The translations under genes were made by a program, and so were the position numbers. A stretch of 64,000 nt of DNA from Sedimentitalea arenosa (lineage in GTDB: Bacteria > Pseudomonadota > Alphaproteobacteria > Rhodobacterales > Rhodobacteraceae): positions 496,001 through 560,000 of the forward strand of contig NZ_JAELVR010000001.1 of assembly GCF_016428585.1 (NCBI RefSeq). Direction: 5' to 3'. Under the pieces are notes generated by a model. It was not told the origin of the DNA and did no database searches. It worked only from the letters and a program-made list of their open reading frames with translations. Each line of letters opens with the position of its first letter. Positions within the stretch are counted from its first letter, which is position 1. Below, piece after piece: positions 46,275 to 54,714 of the stretch.

Positions 46275-47615
46275 ATGGCGAAAGGCCAGATGGCATCGGG
46301 GATCGTCGCGGGGCGATTGCCCGCGGACAGGCTCGCCGAGAATTTCAGCGACCTGCATCCTCCGTTCGCGCCGCATGAGGCCGCTGTGGCGGCGGACCGC
46401 TGCTATTTCTGCTATGACGCGCCCTGCGTGACGGCCTGCCCGACAGCGATCGATATCCCGCTGTTCATCAGGCAGATCCAGACCGGTCATCCAGAGGGCG
46501 CCGCGCGTACGATCTTCGAGCAGAACATTCTGGGCGGGATGTGCGCGCGGGTCTGCCCGACCGAGACGCTGTGCGAGGAAGCCTGCGTGCGCGAGGCCGC
46601 AGAGGGCAAGCCGGTCGAGATCGGGCGCCTGCAACGCTATGCGACGGACACACTGATGCAAGCGGGGGTGCACCCGTTCGAGCGGGCGGCGCCGACGGGC
46701 AAGACCGTTGCCGTGGTCGGGGCGGGGCCGGCGGGGTTGGCTTGTGCACATCGCCTTGCCATGCTGGGACATGATGTGGTGATCCATGAGGCGCGCGAGA
46801 AATCCGGCGGGCTGAACGAGTTCGGTATTGCCGCCTACAAATCGACCAACGACTTCGCCGAGGCCGAGGTCGACTGGCTGTTGCAGATCGGTGGAATCCG
46901 GATCGAGACGGGCTCCGCCCTCGGGCGGTCGGTCACGCTTGAGGATCTGCGCGCATCGCATGACGCGGTTTTCCTTTCGATGGGCCTGGCGGGGGTCAAC
47001 GCCCTGCGCGCCCCGGGCGAGGACAAGGACGGTGTGCGCGACGCGGTGGACTTCATCGCCGATCTGCGCCAGGTCGAGGACCTGACCGCCTTGCCGGTCG
47101 GCCGCGACGTCGTGGTGATCGGCGGCGGCATGACCGCAATCGATGCGGCCGTGCAGAGCAAGCTGCTTGGCGCGCAGAACGTGACCATCGCCTATCGCCG
47201 TGACCGCGACGCGATGGGCGCGAGCCGCTATGAGCAGGATCTCGCGGCCTCCAAGGGAGTGCGCATTCTGACCAACGTGCAGCCGGTGGCCGTGCATGGC
47301 AACGGCGCCGTGCGCGAGATCGAAATCGAATACACCGAGAGCTCGGGCGGCGGGCTGACGCCGACCGGCGAAACGATCCGGCTGAAGGCGGACCAGGTGT
47401 TCAAGGCAATCGGGCAAGTGCTGGACGGCGCGCCCGATGGGGTCGAACTGACCGGCGGCAAGATCGTGGTGACCGGCGCGGGACGCACCTCGCTTGACCG
47501 GGTGTGGGCCGGGGGCGATTGCGCCAACGGTGGCGACGACCTGACCGTGACCGCGGTGGCCGAGGGCCGGGATGCGGCGATGGACATTCATGCCCGCCTG
47601 AGCAGCAGCGGCTGA
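46275..47615 (+). CDS. preT: dihydropyrimidine dehydrogenase subunit PreT
   Basis: 446 residues of the glutamate-synthase-small-chain-like flavoprotein group. N-terminal Cys clusters (RCYFCYDAPCVTACP and GGMCARVCP, CEEACVREA) bind 4Fe-4S centres; VVGAGPAGLACAHRL binds FAD; VVVIGGGMTAIDAAVQ binds NADH. It passes electrons to PreA, which reduces uracil or thymine (or runs in reverse). It precedes preA by 66 bases and carries a RutR-like box upstream. Confidence 0.92.
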   Translation: MAKGQMASGIVAGRLPADRLAENFSDLHPPFAPHEAAVAADRCYFCYDAPCVTACPTAIDIPLFIRQIQTGHPEGAARTIFEQNILGGMCARVCPTETLCEEACVREAAEGKPVEIGRLQRYATDTLMQAGVHPFERAAPTGKTVAVVGAGPAGLACAHRLAMLGHDVVIHEAREKSGGLNEFGIAAYKSTNDFAEAEVDWLLQIGGIRIETGSALGRSVTLEDLRASHDAVFLSMGLAGVNALRAPGEDKDGVRDAVDFIADLRQVEDLTALPVGRDVVVIGGGMTAIDAAVQSKLLGAQNVTIAYRRDRDAMGASRYEQDLAASKGVRILTNVQPVAVHGNGAVREIEIEYTESSGGGLTPTGETIRLKADQVFKAIGQVLDGAPDGVELTGGKIVVTGAGRTSLDRVWAGGDCANGGDDLTVTAVAEGRDAAMDIHARLSSSG

Positions 47616-47680
47616 GGTTGGGGCATGGGGATTTTCGAACTGAGAAAAGCGACCTTCACACGGATGGGAGAGGCAGCGAC

Positions 47681-48985
47681 ATGGCGGATCTGAAGAGCGA
47701 TTTCCTGGGGATATCCTCCCCGAACCCGTTCTGGCTGGCCTCTGCGCCACCGACGGACAAGGAATACAACGTCCGCCGGGCGTTCGAGGCCGGCTGGGGC
47801 GGCGTGGTCTGGAAGACGCTGGGCGAGGCGGGACCGCCGGTGGTCAACGTGAACGGCCCGCGCTACGGTGCGGTCTACGGTGCGGACAGGCGGTTGCTGG
47901 GTCTGAACAACATCGAATTGATCACCGACCGGCCGCTTGAAACCAACCTCGAGGAGATCGCACGGGTCAAGGCCGACTACCCGGACCGGGCCTTGATCGT
48001 GTCGATCATGGTGCCGTGCGAGGAAGAGGCCTGGAAAGCCATCCTGCCCAGGGTCGAGGAGACCAATGCCGACGGGATCGAGTTGAACTTCGGCTGTCCG
48101 CACGGGATGAGCGAACGCGGCATGGGCAGCGCCGTGGGGCAGGTGCCGGAATATATCGAAATGGTCACGCGCTGGTGCAAGCAGCATTACAAACGCCCGG
48201 TGATCGTGAAGCTGACGCCGAACATCACCAATATTCGGTATCCGGCGCGCGCGGCCCATAATGGCGGGGCGGACGCCGTCAGCCTGATCAACACGGTGAG
48301 TTCGATCACCTCGGTCAATCTCGACACGATGAGCCCTGAACCCTCGATCGACGGCAAGGGCAGCCATGGCGGATATTGCGGACCGGCGGTCAAGCCGATC
48401 GCGCTGAACATGGTCGCCGAGATCGCGCGTGATCCCGAGATGCGCGGCCTGAAGATCAGCGGCATCGGCGGCGTTACCACCTGGCGCGATGCGGCGGAGT
48501 TCATGGCGCTCGGCTGCGGCAACGTGCAGGTCTGCACCGCGGCGATGACCTATGGCTTCCGCGTGGTCGAGGAGATGAAGGCGGGCCTGTCGCAATGGAT
48601 GGATGAGAAGGGCCATTCCGGAACCGCCGATTTCATCGGTAGTGCGGTCCCCAACGTGACCGACTGGCAGTACCTGAACCTGAACTATGTCGCCAAGGCG
48701 AAGATCGACCAGGACGCCTGCATCAAGTGCGGCCGCTGCTATGCGGCCTGCGAGGATACCAGCCACCAGGCGATCTCGATGAGCCCGGAGCGTATTTTCG
48801 AGGTGATCGACGCGGAATGCGTCGCCTGCAATCTCTGCGTGGATGTCTGCCCGGTCGAGGATTGCATCAGCATGGTGCCGATGCAGCCCGGCGAGGTGGA
48901 TCCGCGCACCGGCAAGGTGGTGCAGGCCGAGTACGCCAACTGGACCATGCATCCGAACAACCCGGCCGCGCGTGCGGCCGAGTGA
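47681..48985 (+). CDS. preA: dihydropyrimidine dehydrogenase subunit PreA
   Basis: 434 residues. The FMN barrel shows GIELNFGCPHGMSERGMG and GGVTTWRDAAEFMALG; the catalytic loop and NxNGPRYG follow family sequence. The C-terminus carries two 4Fe-4S motifs: CIKCGRCYAACEDTSH and CVACNLCVDVCPVEDC. With PreT it reduces uracil/thymine to dihydro forms. The ATG at 47681 follows GGGAGAGG. Same transcript as preT. Confidence 0.95.
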   Translation: MADLKSDFLGISSPNPFWLASAPPTDKEYNVRRAFEAGWGGVVWKTLGEAGPPVVNVNGPRYGAVYGADRRLLGLNNIELITDRPLETNLEEIARVKADYPDRALIVSIMVPCEEEAWKAILPRVEETNADGIELNFGCPHGMSERGMGSAVGQVPEYIEMVTRWCKQHYKRPVIVKLTPNITNIRYPARAAHNGGADAVSLINTVSSITSVNLDTMSPEPSIDGKGSHGGYCGPAVKPIALNMVAEIARDPEMRGLKISGIGGVTTWRDAAEFMALGCGNVQVCTAAMTYGFRVVEEMKAGLSQWMDEKGHSGTADFIGSAVPNVTDWQYLNLNYVAKAKIDQDACIKCGRCYAACEDTSHQAISMSPERIFEVIDAECVACNLCVDVCPVEDCISMVPMQPGEVDPRTGKVVQAEYANWTMHPNNPAARAAE

Positions 48986-49022
48986 GCCTGCGTCAACTTG
49001 GATTGCGTGGTTTGGCGCGCGG

Positions 49023-50060
49023 TCAGCCGAGCAGGAACAGGGACAGGTCGAGCGTGGCCAGAGACGTGTCTTGCAGGACGATGACGTTCTGCCCGTCCCC
49101 GAGGTGGTCGTAGATCACGGCGTTGCCGGATTGTTCGAGGGCCGCGGTCACCTGTGCGAGATCGCTGGCTTCACCGGGCGCAGCGATCCGGATCCGGTCG
49201 CCATCGAAATCCGTGATCGTGTCGGTCCCGAAATCTGCAGCGCGGAACACGAAGGTGTCGATCCCCTTGCCGCCGGTCAGGGTGTCGTCGCCCCGGCCGC
49301 CGTCGATCCGGTCGCGCCCGTTCTGCCCCAGCAGCGTGTCGCGCCCGTTGCCGCCGAACAGCCTGTCGGGGCCTGAGCCCCCTTCGATCCGGTCGGCACC
49401 GCCATTGCCCATGAGCCTGTCGCGGCCCGCGTCGCCCATCAGCTTGTCGTTGCCGGATCGGCCATGAATCCGGTCGTCAAAGGCGGTCCCTTCGATCGTC
49501 TCGGCGGCGTTCGTCCCCTCGATGTCACCGGCCCCGTCCGGATCGGCCTCGCGCCCGAACCAAACGTGGTAGATGCGACCGCCATAGGTGCCGACCGTCG
49601 GGTCTATCTCGACACCTATGCCGATGGCGTTCCAGGTCTGGCTGGCCCAACCGCCAAGATTAAGGATGACGGCATCATGCCCGGGCGAACCCTGCCAGCC
49701 GGCCAGCGCGTCCCCGATATCGCCGTAGCCGGCGGCGGAGATCTCGAAGCCGTAGCCGGGGTAGTCGGTGCCGATCCGCTGCGGCGCGGTCCACATCACC
49801 GCGGGCTGACTGTGATCCGTGAAATAGGGGGCGTCGGACCAGCTGTGCAGGTTGGCGCCCTCGGGCAAGTCGAGATTCGGTTGCCAGATGTTGTAGAGCG
49901 TGTCCGCCGCGTGGCGTCCGGCCGTGGTCGTCAGGTTAAGTGACAAGGGGATCGGATCGAGTCCGTTGGCGGCGCGATAGTCCATCAGCCGGTGATAGAG
50001 ATCGAGCTCGGTCAGGCTGAGCGCGTCGGAGGCGGTGGGGCGGGTGTTGTCAAATGTCAT
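49023..50060 (-). CDS. secreted RTX protein with CAP (SCP/PR-1) domain
   Basis: 345 residues. Residues ~20-180 form a CAP domain (LYHRLMDYRAANGLDPIPLS; AGRHAADTL; GWQGSPGHDAVILN; NAIGIGVEID). Residues ~190-290 hold RTX Ca2+-binding nonapeptides (GGSGPDRLFGGNGRDTLLG, GGRGDDTLTGGKG), ending in an amphipathic LSLFLLG tail. No Sec signal; export by a type I system, encoded elsewhere, is expected. Start at ATG 50060. It lies inside the pyrimidine locus on the opposite strand to preA and upstream hydrolase, so it seems inserted rather than part of the pathway. Confidence 0.85.
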   Translation of the reverse strand: MTFDNTRPTASDALSLTELDLYHRLMDYRAANGLDPIPLSLNLTTTAGRHAADTLYNIWQPNLDLPEGANLHSWSDAPYFTDHSQPAVMWTAPQRIGTDYPGYGFEISAAGYGDIGDALAGWQGSPGHDAVILNLGGWASQTWNAIGIGVEIDPTVGTYGGRIYHVWFGREADPDGAGDIEGTNAAETIEGTAFDDRIHGRSGNDKLMGDAGRDRLMGNGGADRIEGGSGPDRLFGGNGRDTLLGQNGRDRIDGGRGDDTLTGGKGIDTFVFRAADFGTDTITDFDGDRIRIAAPGEASDLAQVTAALEQSGNAVIYDHLGDGQNVIVLQDTSLATLDLSLFLLG

Positions 50061-50183
50061 GGCGTTGCATCTTCTGCTGTCGGGCTGAACCGCCATAGCA
50101 GGGGATCAGGCGGAGGTGGCGGAAATGTGGCCGGTGCGCTCAACACGGCACCAAACCGCCGATTCCCGGCGGAGCGTCGCGCT

Positions 50184-50795
50184 TCAACCGGGCGTGAGAA
50201 GGCGGGTATAAAGTGTTTCGATGAAGTCGGAAGCGCCCTTGAACGGATCTTCGTGGTCCAGAACGGCGCGCACCTGGACGTCGAAATCGGCGTAGTGCTG
50301 GGTCAGCGACCAGATCGAGAAGATCAGGTGATACGGATGCACGCGGGCGATCCGCCCCTCGTCCATCCAGCGCTGGATCACCGCTGCTTTCCCGTCGACC
50401 AGCGTCTTGAGATCGGTCGAGAGGGCCTGGTGGATCCGCGGTGCGCCTTGTACGATTTCGTTGGCGAACAGGCGGCTTTCGCGCGGGTAGTCTCGGCTCA
50501 TCTCGAGCTTGCGGCGCACATAGCCGAGCAGTTCGGGAAGCGGGTCGCCATCGTCCTTCATCGCGCGCAACGGGTCGAGCCAGGTATCCAGAAGCTGTTC
50601 GAGAAGCGTGTCGTGAATCGCCTCCTTGGACGGAAAGTAATACAGCAGGTTGGGTTTGCTCAGACCCGCCGCCTCGGCGATCTGGTCGACCGTGGCGCCG
50701 CGAAAGCCCTGCGCCGAAAAGACGTCGAGTGCTGCGTCCATGATCGCGGCACGGTTGCGCGCCTGAATGCGGGTCGTCCGCGAAGTGCTGGTCAT
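50184..50795 (-). CDS. rutR: TetR-family regulator, RutR-like
   Basis: 203 residues. The N-terminal HTH covers AIMDAALDVFSAQGFRGATV, DQIAEAAGLSKPNLLYYFPS. The C-terminal domain matches the RutR/YcdC group (EIVQGAPRIHQALSTDLKTLVD, HPYHLIFSIWSLTQHYADF). E. coli RutR binds uracil/thymine and represses pyrimidine breakdown. It is divergent from the hydrolase gene, with a perfect RutR consensus operator between them, so the regulator assignment is well supported by site plus context. Confidence 0.87.
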   Translation of the reverse strand: MTSTSRTTRIQARNRAAIMDAALDVFSAQGFRGATVDQIAEAAGLSKPNLLYYFPSKEAIHDTLLEQLLDTWLDPLRAMKDDGDPLPELLGYVRRKLEMSRDYPRESRLFANEIVQGAPRIHQALSTDLKTLVDGKAAVIQRWMDEGRIARVHPYHLIFSIWSLTQHYADFDVQVRAVLDHEDPFKGASDFIETLYTRLLTPG

Positions 50796-50870
50796 CGGCT
50801 CTCCCCGACGGTGGTTGCCCGCTTTGTGACCGTCTTGACCGGTTCCGACCGCGCAAGGTCCGGCGGCTTC

Positions 50871-50898
50871 TTGACTGCACACCCTGCCGTGATAGCGT
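50871..50898 (+). promoter_or_regulatory. promoter for the hydrolase-hydA-ABC unit
   Basis: TTGACT at 50871-50876 and TAGCGT at 50893-50898, 16 bases apart. The operator at 50902-50919 begins four bases downstream and would cover the start site. Confidence 0.5.
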
Positions 50899-50901
50899 CG
50901 G

Positions 50902-50919
50902 TTTGACCAGATGGTCAAA
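50902..50919. promoter_or_regulatory. RutR operator (perfect consensus)
   Basis: TTTGACCA-GA-TGGTCAAA, a perfect 8+2+8 palindrome containing TTGACCA-nn-TGGTCAA, the consensus known for E. coli RutR. It lies between divergent rutR and the amidohydrolase gene. Confidence 0.88.
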
Positions 50920-50960
50920 TCAAAGCGAAACAGCGGACCGAACCGCGGGGGAGAACAGGG

Positions 50961-52211
50961 ATGACGGCACCGGCGCAGAACCTCAGGATCAACGGCGAAC
51001 GGCTGTGGGACAGCCTGATGGAGATGGCCAAGATCGGCCCCGGTGTCGCCGGCGGGAACAACCGGCAAACGTTGACCGACGCGGATGCGGAGGGGCGCGC
51101 GCTGTTTCAGTCCTGGTGCGAGGCGGCGGGCTGCACGATGGGGCTCGACCAGATGGGCAACATGTTCGCACGCCGTGAAGGAACCGACCCTGACGCGCTG
51201 CCGGTCTATGTGGGCAGTCATCTCGACACCCAGCCGACCGGCGGGAAGTATGACGGTGTGCTGGGCGTTCTGGGCGGACTCGAGATTCTGCGGACGTTGA
51301 ACGACACGGGGATCAAGACGAAACATCCGATCGTGGTCACCAACTGGACCAACGAGGAAGGCACGAGGTTCGCACCGGCGATGCTCTCCTCGGGGGTTTT
51401 CGCGGGCATCCACGACCAAGACTGGGCCTATGGGCGCGAGGATGCGGAGGGCAAGACGTTCGGCGACGAGTTGCAGCGCATCGGTTGGCGTGGCGATGAG
51501 GAGGTCGGCGCGCGCAAGATGCATGCGTTCTTCGAACTGCATATCGAACAGGGGCCGATCCTCGAGGCCGAGAAAAAGGATATCGGCGTTGTCACGCATG
51601 GGCAGGGCCTGAGTTGGACGCAGGTGACGATCACCGGCAAGGACAGCCATACCGGCTCGACCCCGATGCCGATGCGCAGGAATGCCGGGCTGGGCATGGC
51701 GCGGGTGCTGGAGAAAGTCGAGGAGATCGCGCTGTCGCACGCCCCGCACGCGGTCGGGGCGGCAGGCCATATCGATGTCTATCCGAACTCGCGCAACGTG
51801 ATTCCGGGCAAGGCGGTCTTCACGGTCGATTTCCGCAGCCCGGACCTTTCCGTGATCGAGGACATGGAGGCGCAGTTGCGCGTCGAGGCACAGGCGATCT
51901 GTGATGGGATGGGCCTCGAAGTCGCCTTCGAGAAGGTCGGTGGATTCGACCCGGTGGCCTTTGACGAGGGGTGTGTCGCGGCGGTCCGAAATGCGGCCGA
52001 ACGGCTGGGCTACAGCCACATGAACCTGATTTCCGGCGCCGGGCATGATGCCTGCTGGATCAATCGCGTGGCGCCGACCGCGATGGTGATGTGTCCCTGC
52101 GTGGACGGTTTGAGCCACAACGAAGCCGAGGAGATTTCACCGGAATGGGCCGAGGCCGGGGCGAACGTGCTGTTTCACGCGGTGGTGGAAACGGCGGAAA
52201 TCGTGGCGTAG
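50961..52211 (+). CDS. M20-family Zn amidohydrolase (beta-ureidopropionase/N-carbamoyl-amino acid hydrolase)
   Basis: 416 residues. Zinc and active-site motifs: GSHLDTQPTGGKYDG, NWTNEEGTRFAP, FFELHIEQGPIL, and the dimerisation-domain TGKDSHTGSTPMPMRRNAGL; the C-terminal SGAGHDACWINR completes the set. These are shared by allantoate amidohydrolase and bacterial N-carbamoyl-beta-alanine hydrolase. Next to dihydropyrimidinase and preTA, the last step of the reductive uracil pathway (ureidopropionate to beta-alanine, CO2, NH3) is the best guess. Confidence 0.9.
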   Translation: MTAPAQNLRINGERLWDSLMEMAKIGPGVAGGNNRQTLTDADAEGRALFQSWCEAAGCTMGLDQMGNMFARREGTDPDALPVYVGSHLDTQPTGGKYDGVLGVLGGLEILRTLNDTGIKTKHPIVVTNWTNEEGTRFAPAMLSSGVFAGIHDQDWAYGREDAEGKTFGDELQRIGWRGDEEVGARKMHAFFELHIEQGPILEAEKKDIGVVTHGQGLSWTQVTITGKDSHTGSTPMPMRRNAGLGMARVLEKVEEIALSHAPHAVGAAGHIDVYPNSRNVIPGKAVFTVDFRSPDLSVIEDMEAQLRVEAQAICDGMGLEVAFEKVGGFDPVAFDEGCVAAVRNAAERLGYSHMNLISGAGHDACWINRVAPTAMVMCPCVDGLSHNEAEEISPEWAEAGANVLFHAVVETAEIVA

Positions 52212-52213
52212 CG

Positions 52214-52263
52214 CCGGGGGCCTTGCCCCCGGACCCCCAGAGTATTTCCGCGAAAATGAAGAG
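52214..52263 (+). repeat. GC hairpin plus AGTATTTC...ATGAAG repeat, copy 1
   Basis: Stem CCGGGGG/CCCCCGG (52214-52232), then CCCCC and AGTATTTCCGCGAAAATGAAG (52241-52261). The same structure recurs at 55647-55703. It lies between the hydrolase stop and the ribosome site of the dihydropyrimidinase gene. Confidence 0.8.
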
Positions 52264-52297
52264 GGCGGCTGGCCCCGTTGCAGAGAGGGAGAACGAC

Positions 52298-53752
52298 ATG
52301 TCGACAGTGATCAGGAACGGCACCGTGGTGACGGCGGATCTAAGCTATGATGCGGATGTGCTGGTCGAGAACGGGGTGATCGTGGAGATCGGCAAGAGGC
52401 TGACGGGTGACGAGGAACTGGACGCCACGGGCTGCTACGTGATGCCGGGCGGGATCGATCCGCATACGCATCTTGAGATGCCGTTCATGGGCACCTATTC
52501 CAGCGACGATTTCGAGAGCGGCACGCGGGCGGCGCTGGCGGGTGGAACCACGATGGTGGTGGATTTCGCGCTGCCCAACCCTGGCGAGAGCCTGCTGGAT
52601 GCGCTGAAGCGGTGGGACAACAAGTCGACGCGGGCCAATTGCGACTATTCCTTTCACATGGCGGTGACCTGGTGGGGCGAGCAGGTCTTTGACGAGATGA
52701 AGACCGTCGTGCAGGAGCGGGGCATCAACACCTTCAAGCATTTCATGGCCTACAAGGGCGCGCTGATGGTGAATGATGACGAACTTTACGCGTCTTTCCA
52801 GCGGCTTGCGGAGCTGGGTGGCATTGCGATGGTGCATGCCGAGAACGGCGACGTGGTGGCGGAACTGTCGGCCAGGTTGCTGGCCGAGGGCAATACGGGA
52901 CCCGAGGCGCATGCCTATTCGCGCCCGCCGCAGGTCGAGGGCGAGGCCACCAACCGGGCGATCATGATCGCCGACATGGCGGGCGTGCCGCTCTACGTCG
53001 TGCATACCAGTTGCGAGGACAGCCACGAGGCGATCCGGCGGGCGCGGATGCTGGGCAAGCGGGTCTGGGGCGAGCCGCTGATCCAGCACCTGACGCTGGA
53101 TGAGAGCGAGTATTTCAACCAGGATTGGGATCATGCGGCGCGGCGGGTGATGAGCCCTCCGTTTCGCAACAAGCAGCACCAGGACAGCCTGTGGAACGGG
53201 TTGCAGGCGGGCAGCCTGAGCGTGGTGGCGACCGATCACTGTGCCTTCACCACCGAGCAGAAACGCTATGGGGTGGGCGATTTCACCAAGATCCCCAACG
53301 GCACCGGCGGGCTGGAGGATCGGATGCCGATGCTCTGGACCCACGGGGTCGCCACGGGCCGGCTGACACCGAACGAGTTCGTCGCCGTTACCTCGACGAA
53401 CATCGCCAAGATATTGAATTGCTATCCGAAAAAGGGCGCGGTTCTGGTCGGGGCCGATGCCGATCTGGTGGTGTGGGACCCGGAAAAGGAAAAGACCATC
53501 ACGGCGGCCTCGCAGCAATCGGCGATCGACTACAACGTGTTCGAAGGCAAGCATGTGAAAGGGCTGCCGCGGTTCACCCTGACGCGGGGCAAGGTCGTGG
53601 TGCATGACGGCGAGATCCGCACCGAGGAGGGGCATGGCAAGTTCGTGGCCCGCGAGGCGAACACGCCGGTGAACCGGGCCCTGTCGACCTGGAAGGATTT
53701 GACCGCGCCGCGCCCGGTGGCGCGCAGCGGCATCCCCGCGACGGGGGTCTGA
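52298..53752 (+). CDS. hydA: dihydropyrimidinase
   Basis: 484 residues of the cyclic amidohydrolase family. His56 and His58 (GGIDPHTHLEMPF) bind zinc; Lys153 in FKHFMAYKG is the carboxylated bridging lysine; later His motifs YVVHTS and VVATDHCAF follow. It opens dihydrouracil to N-carbamoyl-beta-alanine. The ATG at 52298 follows GAGGGAGAA. It is 87 bases after the M20 gene, with the conserved repeat in between. All enzymes of reductive pyrimidine degradation are therefore within 7.5 kb. Confidence 0.95.
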   Translation: MSTVIRNGTVVTADLSYDADVLVENGVIVEIGKRLTGDEELDATGCYVMPGGIDPHTHLEMPFMGTYSSDDFESGTRAALAGGTTMVVDFALPNPGESLLDALKRWDNKSTRANCDYSFHMAVTWWGEQVFDEMKTVVQERGINTFKHFMAYKGALMVNDDELYASFQRLAELGGIAMVHAENGDVVAELSARLLAEGNTGPEAHAYSRPPQVEGEATNRAIMIADMAGVPLYVVHTSCEDSHEAIRRARMLGKRVWGEPLIQHLTLDESEYFNQDWDHAARRVMSPPFRNKQHQDSLWNGLQAGSLSVVATDHCAFTTEQKRYGVGDFTKIPNGTGGLEDRMPMLWTHGVATGRLTPNEFVAVTSTNIAKILNCYPKKGAVLVGADADLVVWDPEKEKTITAASQQSAIDYNVFEGKHVKGLPRFTLTRGKVVVHDGEIRTEEGHGKFVAREANTPVNRALSTWKDLTAPRPVARSGIPATGV

Positions 53753-53832
53753 TCGGTGGGGAGTGGAAGAATTTTATGTTGTAAAACAATCAACTCTGGC
53801 GTGAAGCTCTTCTTTGGAACGGTTCTGGCGGG

Positions 53833-54618
53833 ATGAGCGGCGCGGTCGCCGTGGAGGCGCGGAATCTTGACCTGACGTTTCAGACCGGGGACGGTCCGGT
53901 GCAGGCGTTGAAGGATGTCAGCCTGACCATTCGCAAGGGGGAATTCGTCAGCTTCATCGGGCCCTCGGGCTGTGGCAAGACGACTTTCCTGAGGGTGATG
54001 GCGGCGCTCGAGCAGCCGACCGGGGGCAGCATCACGGTGAACGGGACGAGCCCTGAAGAGGCCCGCAAGGCCCGCGCCTATGGCTACGTGTTCCAGGCCG
54101 CGGGGCTTTATCCCTGGCGCACCATCGCGGGCAATATCAGGCTGCCTCTGGAGATCATGGGGTTCTCTCGCGAGGAGCAGGAACGGCGCGTGAAGGACGT
54201 TCTGCAACTTGTTGATCTGGAAGGGTTTGGCGGCAAGTATTCCTGGCAACTGTCGGGCGGGATGCAGCAGCGGGCGAGCATTGCGCGGGCGCTGGGGTTC
54301 GACGCCGACATCCTGCTGATGGACGAGCCGTTCGGCGCGCTGGACGAGATCGTGCGCGATCACCTGAACGAGCAGCTGCTGGCGCTCTGGGCGCGGACCG
54401 GCAAGACCATCGGGTTCGTCACCCATTCCATTCCCGAGGCGGTTTATCTGAGCACCACGATCGTGGTGATGAGCCCGCGGCCGGGGCGGATCACAGACGT
54501 GATCCAGAGCCCGCTGCCGGCCGAGCGCCCACTGGATATTCGCGACACGCCGGAGTTCATCGAGGTCGCGCACCGGGTGCGCGAGGGTCTGAGGGCGGGG
54601 CATGGCGCGGAGGCTTGA
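53833..54618 (+). CDS. ABC transporter ATPase (NitT/TauT family)
   Basis: 261 residues. Walker A GPSGCGKTT, Q-loop FQAAGLYPWRT, signature LSGGMQQR, Walker B ILLMDEPFGALDE and the switch THSIPEA. The LYPWRT after the Q-loop marks the nitrate/sulfonate/pyrimidine-type importers. It is the first of four transporter genes (ATPase, permease, permease, receptor). The 80-base gap before it has AT-rich repeats TTTTA/TAAAA and TTGT-AAA-ACAA (53772-53789) that may be a promoter or operator. Confidence 0.9.
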   Translation: MSGAVAVEARNLDLTFQTGDGPVQALKDVSLTIRKGEFVSFIGPSGCGKTTFLRVMAALEQPTGGSITVNGTSPEEARKARAYGYVFQAAGLYPWRTIAGNIRLPLEIMGFSREEQERRVKDVLQLVDLEGFGGKYSWQLSGGMQQRASIARALGFDADILLMDEPFGALDEIVRDHLNEQLLALWARTGKTIGFVTHSIPEAVYLSTTIVVMSPRPGRITDVIQSPLPAERPLDIRDTPEFIEVAHRVREGLRAGHGAEA

Positions 54619-54644
54619 TCGGACCCTCCGGGAGGGTGTGCCAG

Positions 54645-54673
54645 GCGTGCATACCGCGTGCATACCGCGTGCA
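54645..54673 (+). repeat. short tandem repeat GCGTGCATACC
   Basis: Two exact 11-base units and a 7-base partial third (54645-54673) in the gap before the first permease. A small hairpin ACCCTCC/GGAGGGT precedes it at 54623-54637. Confidence 0.7.
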
Positions 54674-54714
54674 GACGCGGATGCAGCCGGTGACCGGGCG
54701 ATGGGAGCCACGCC

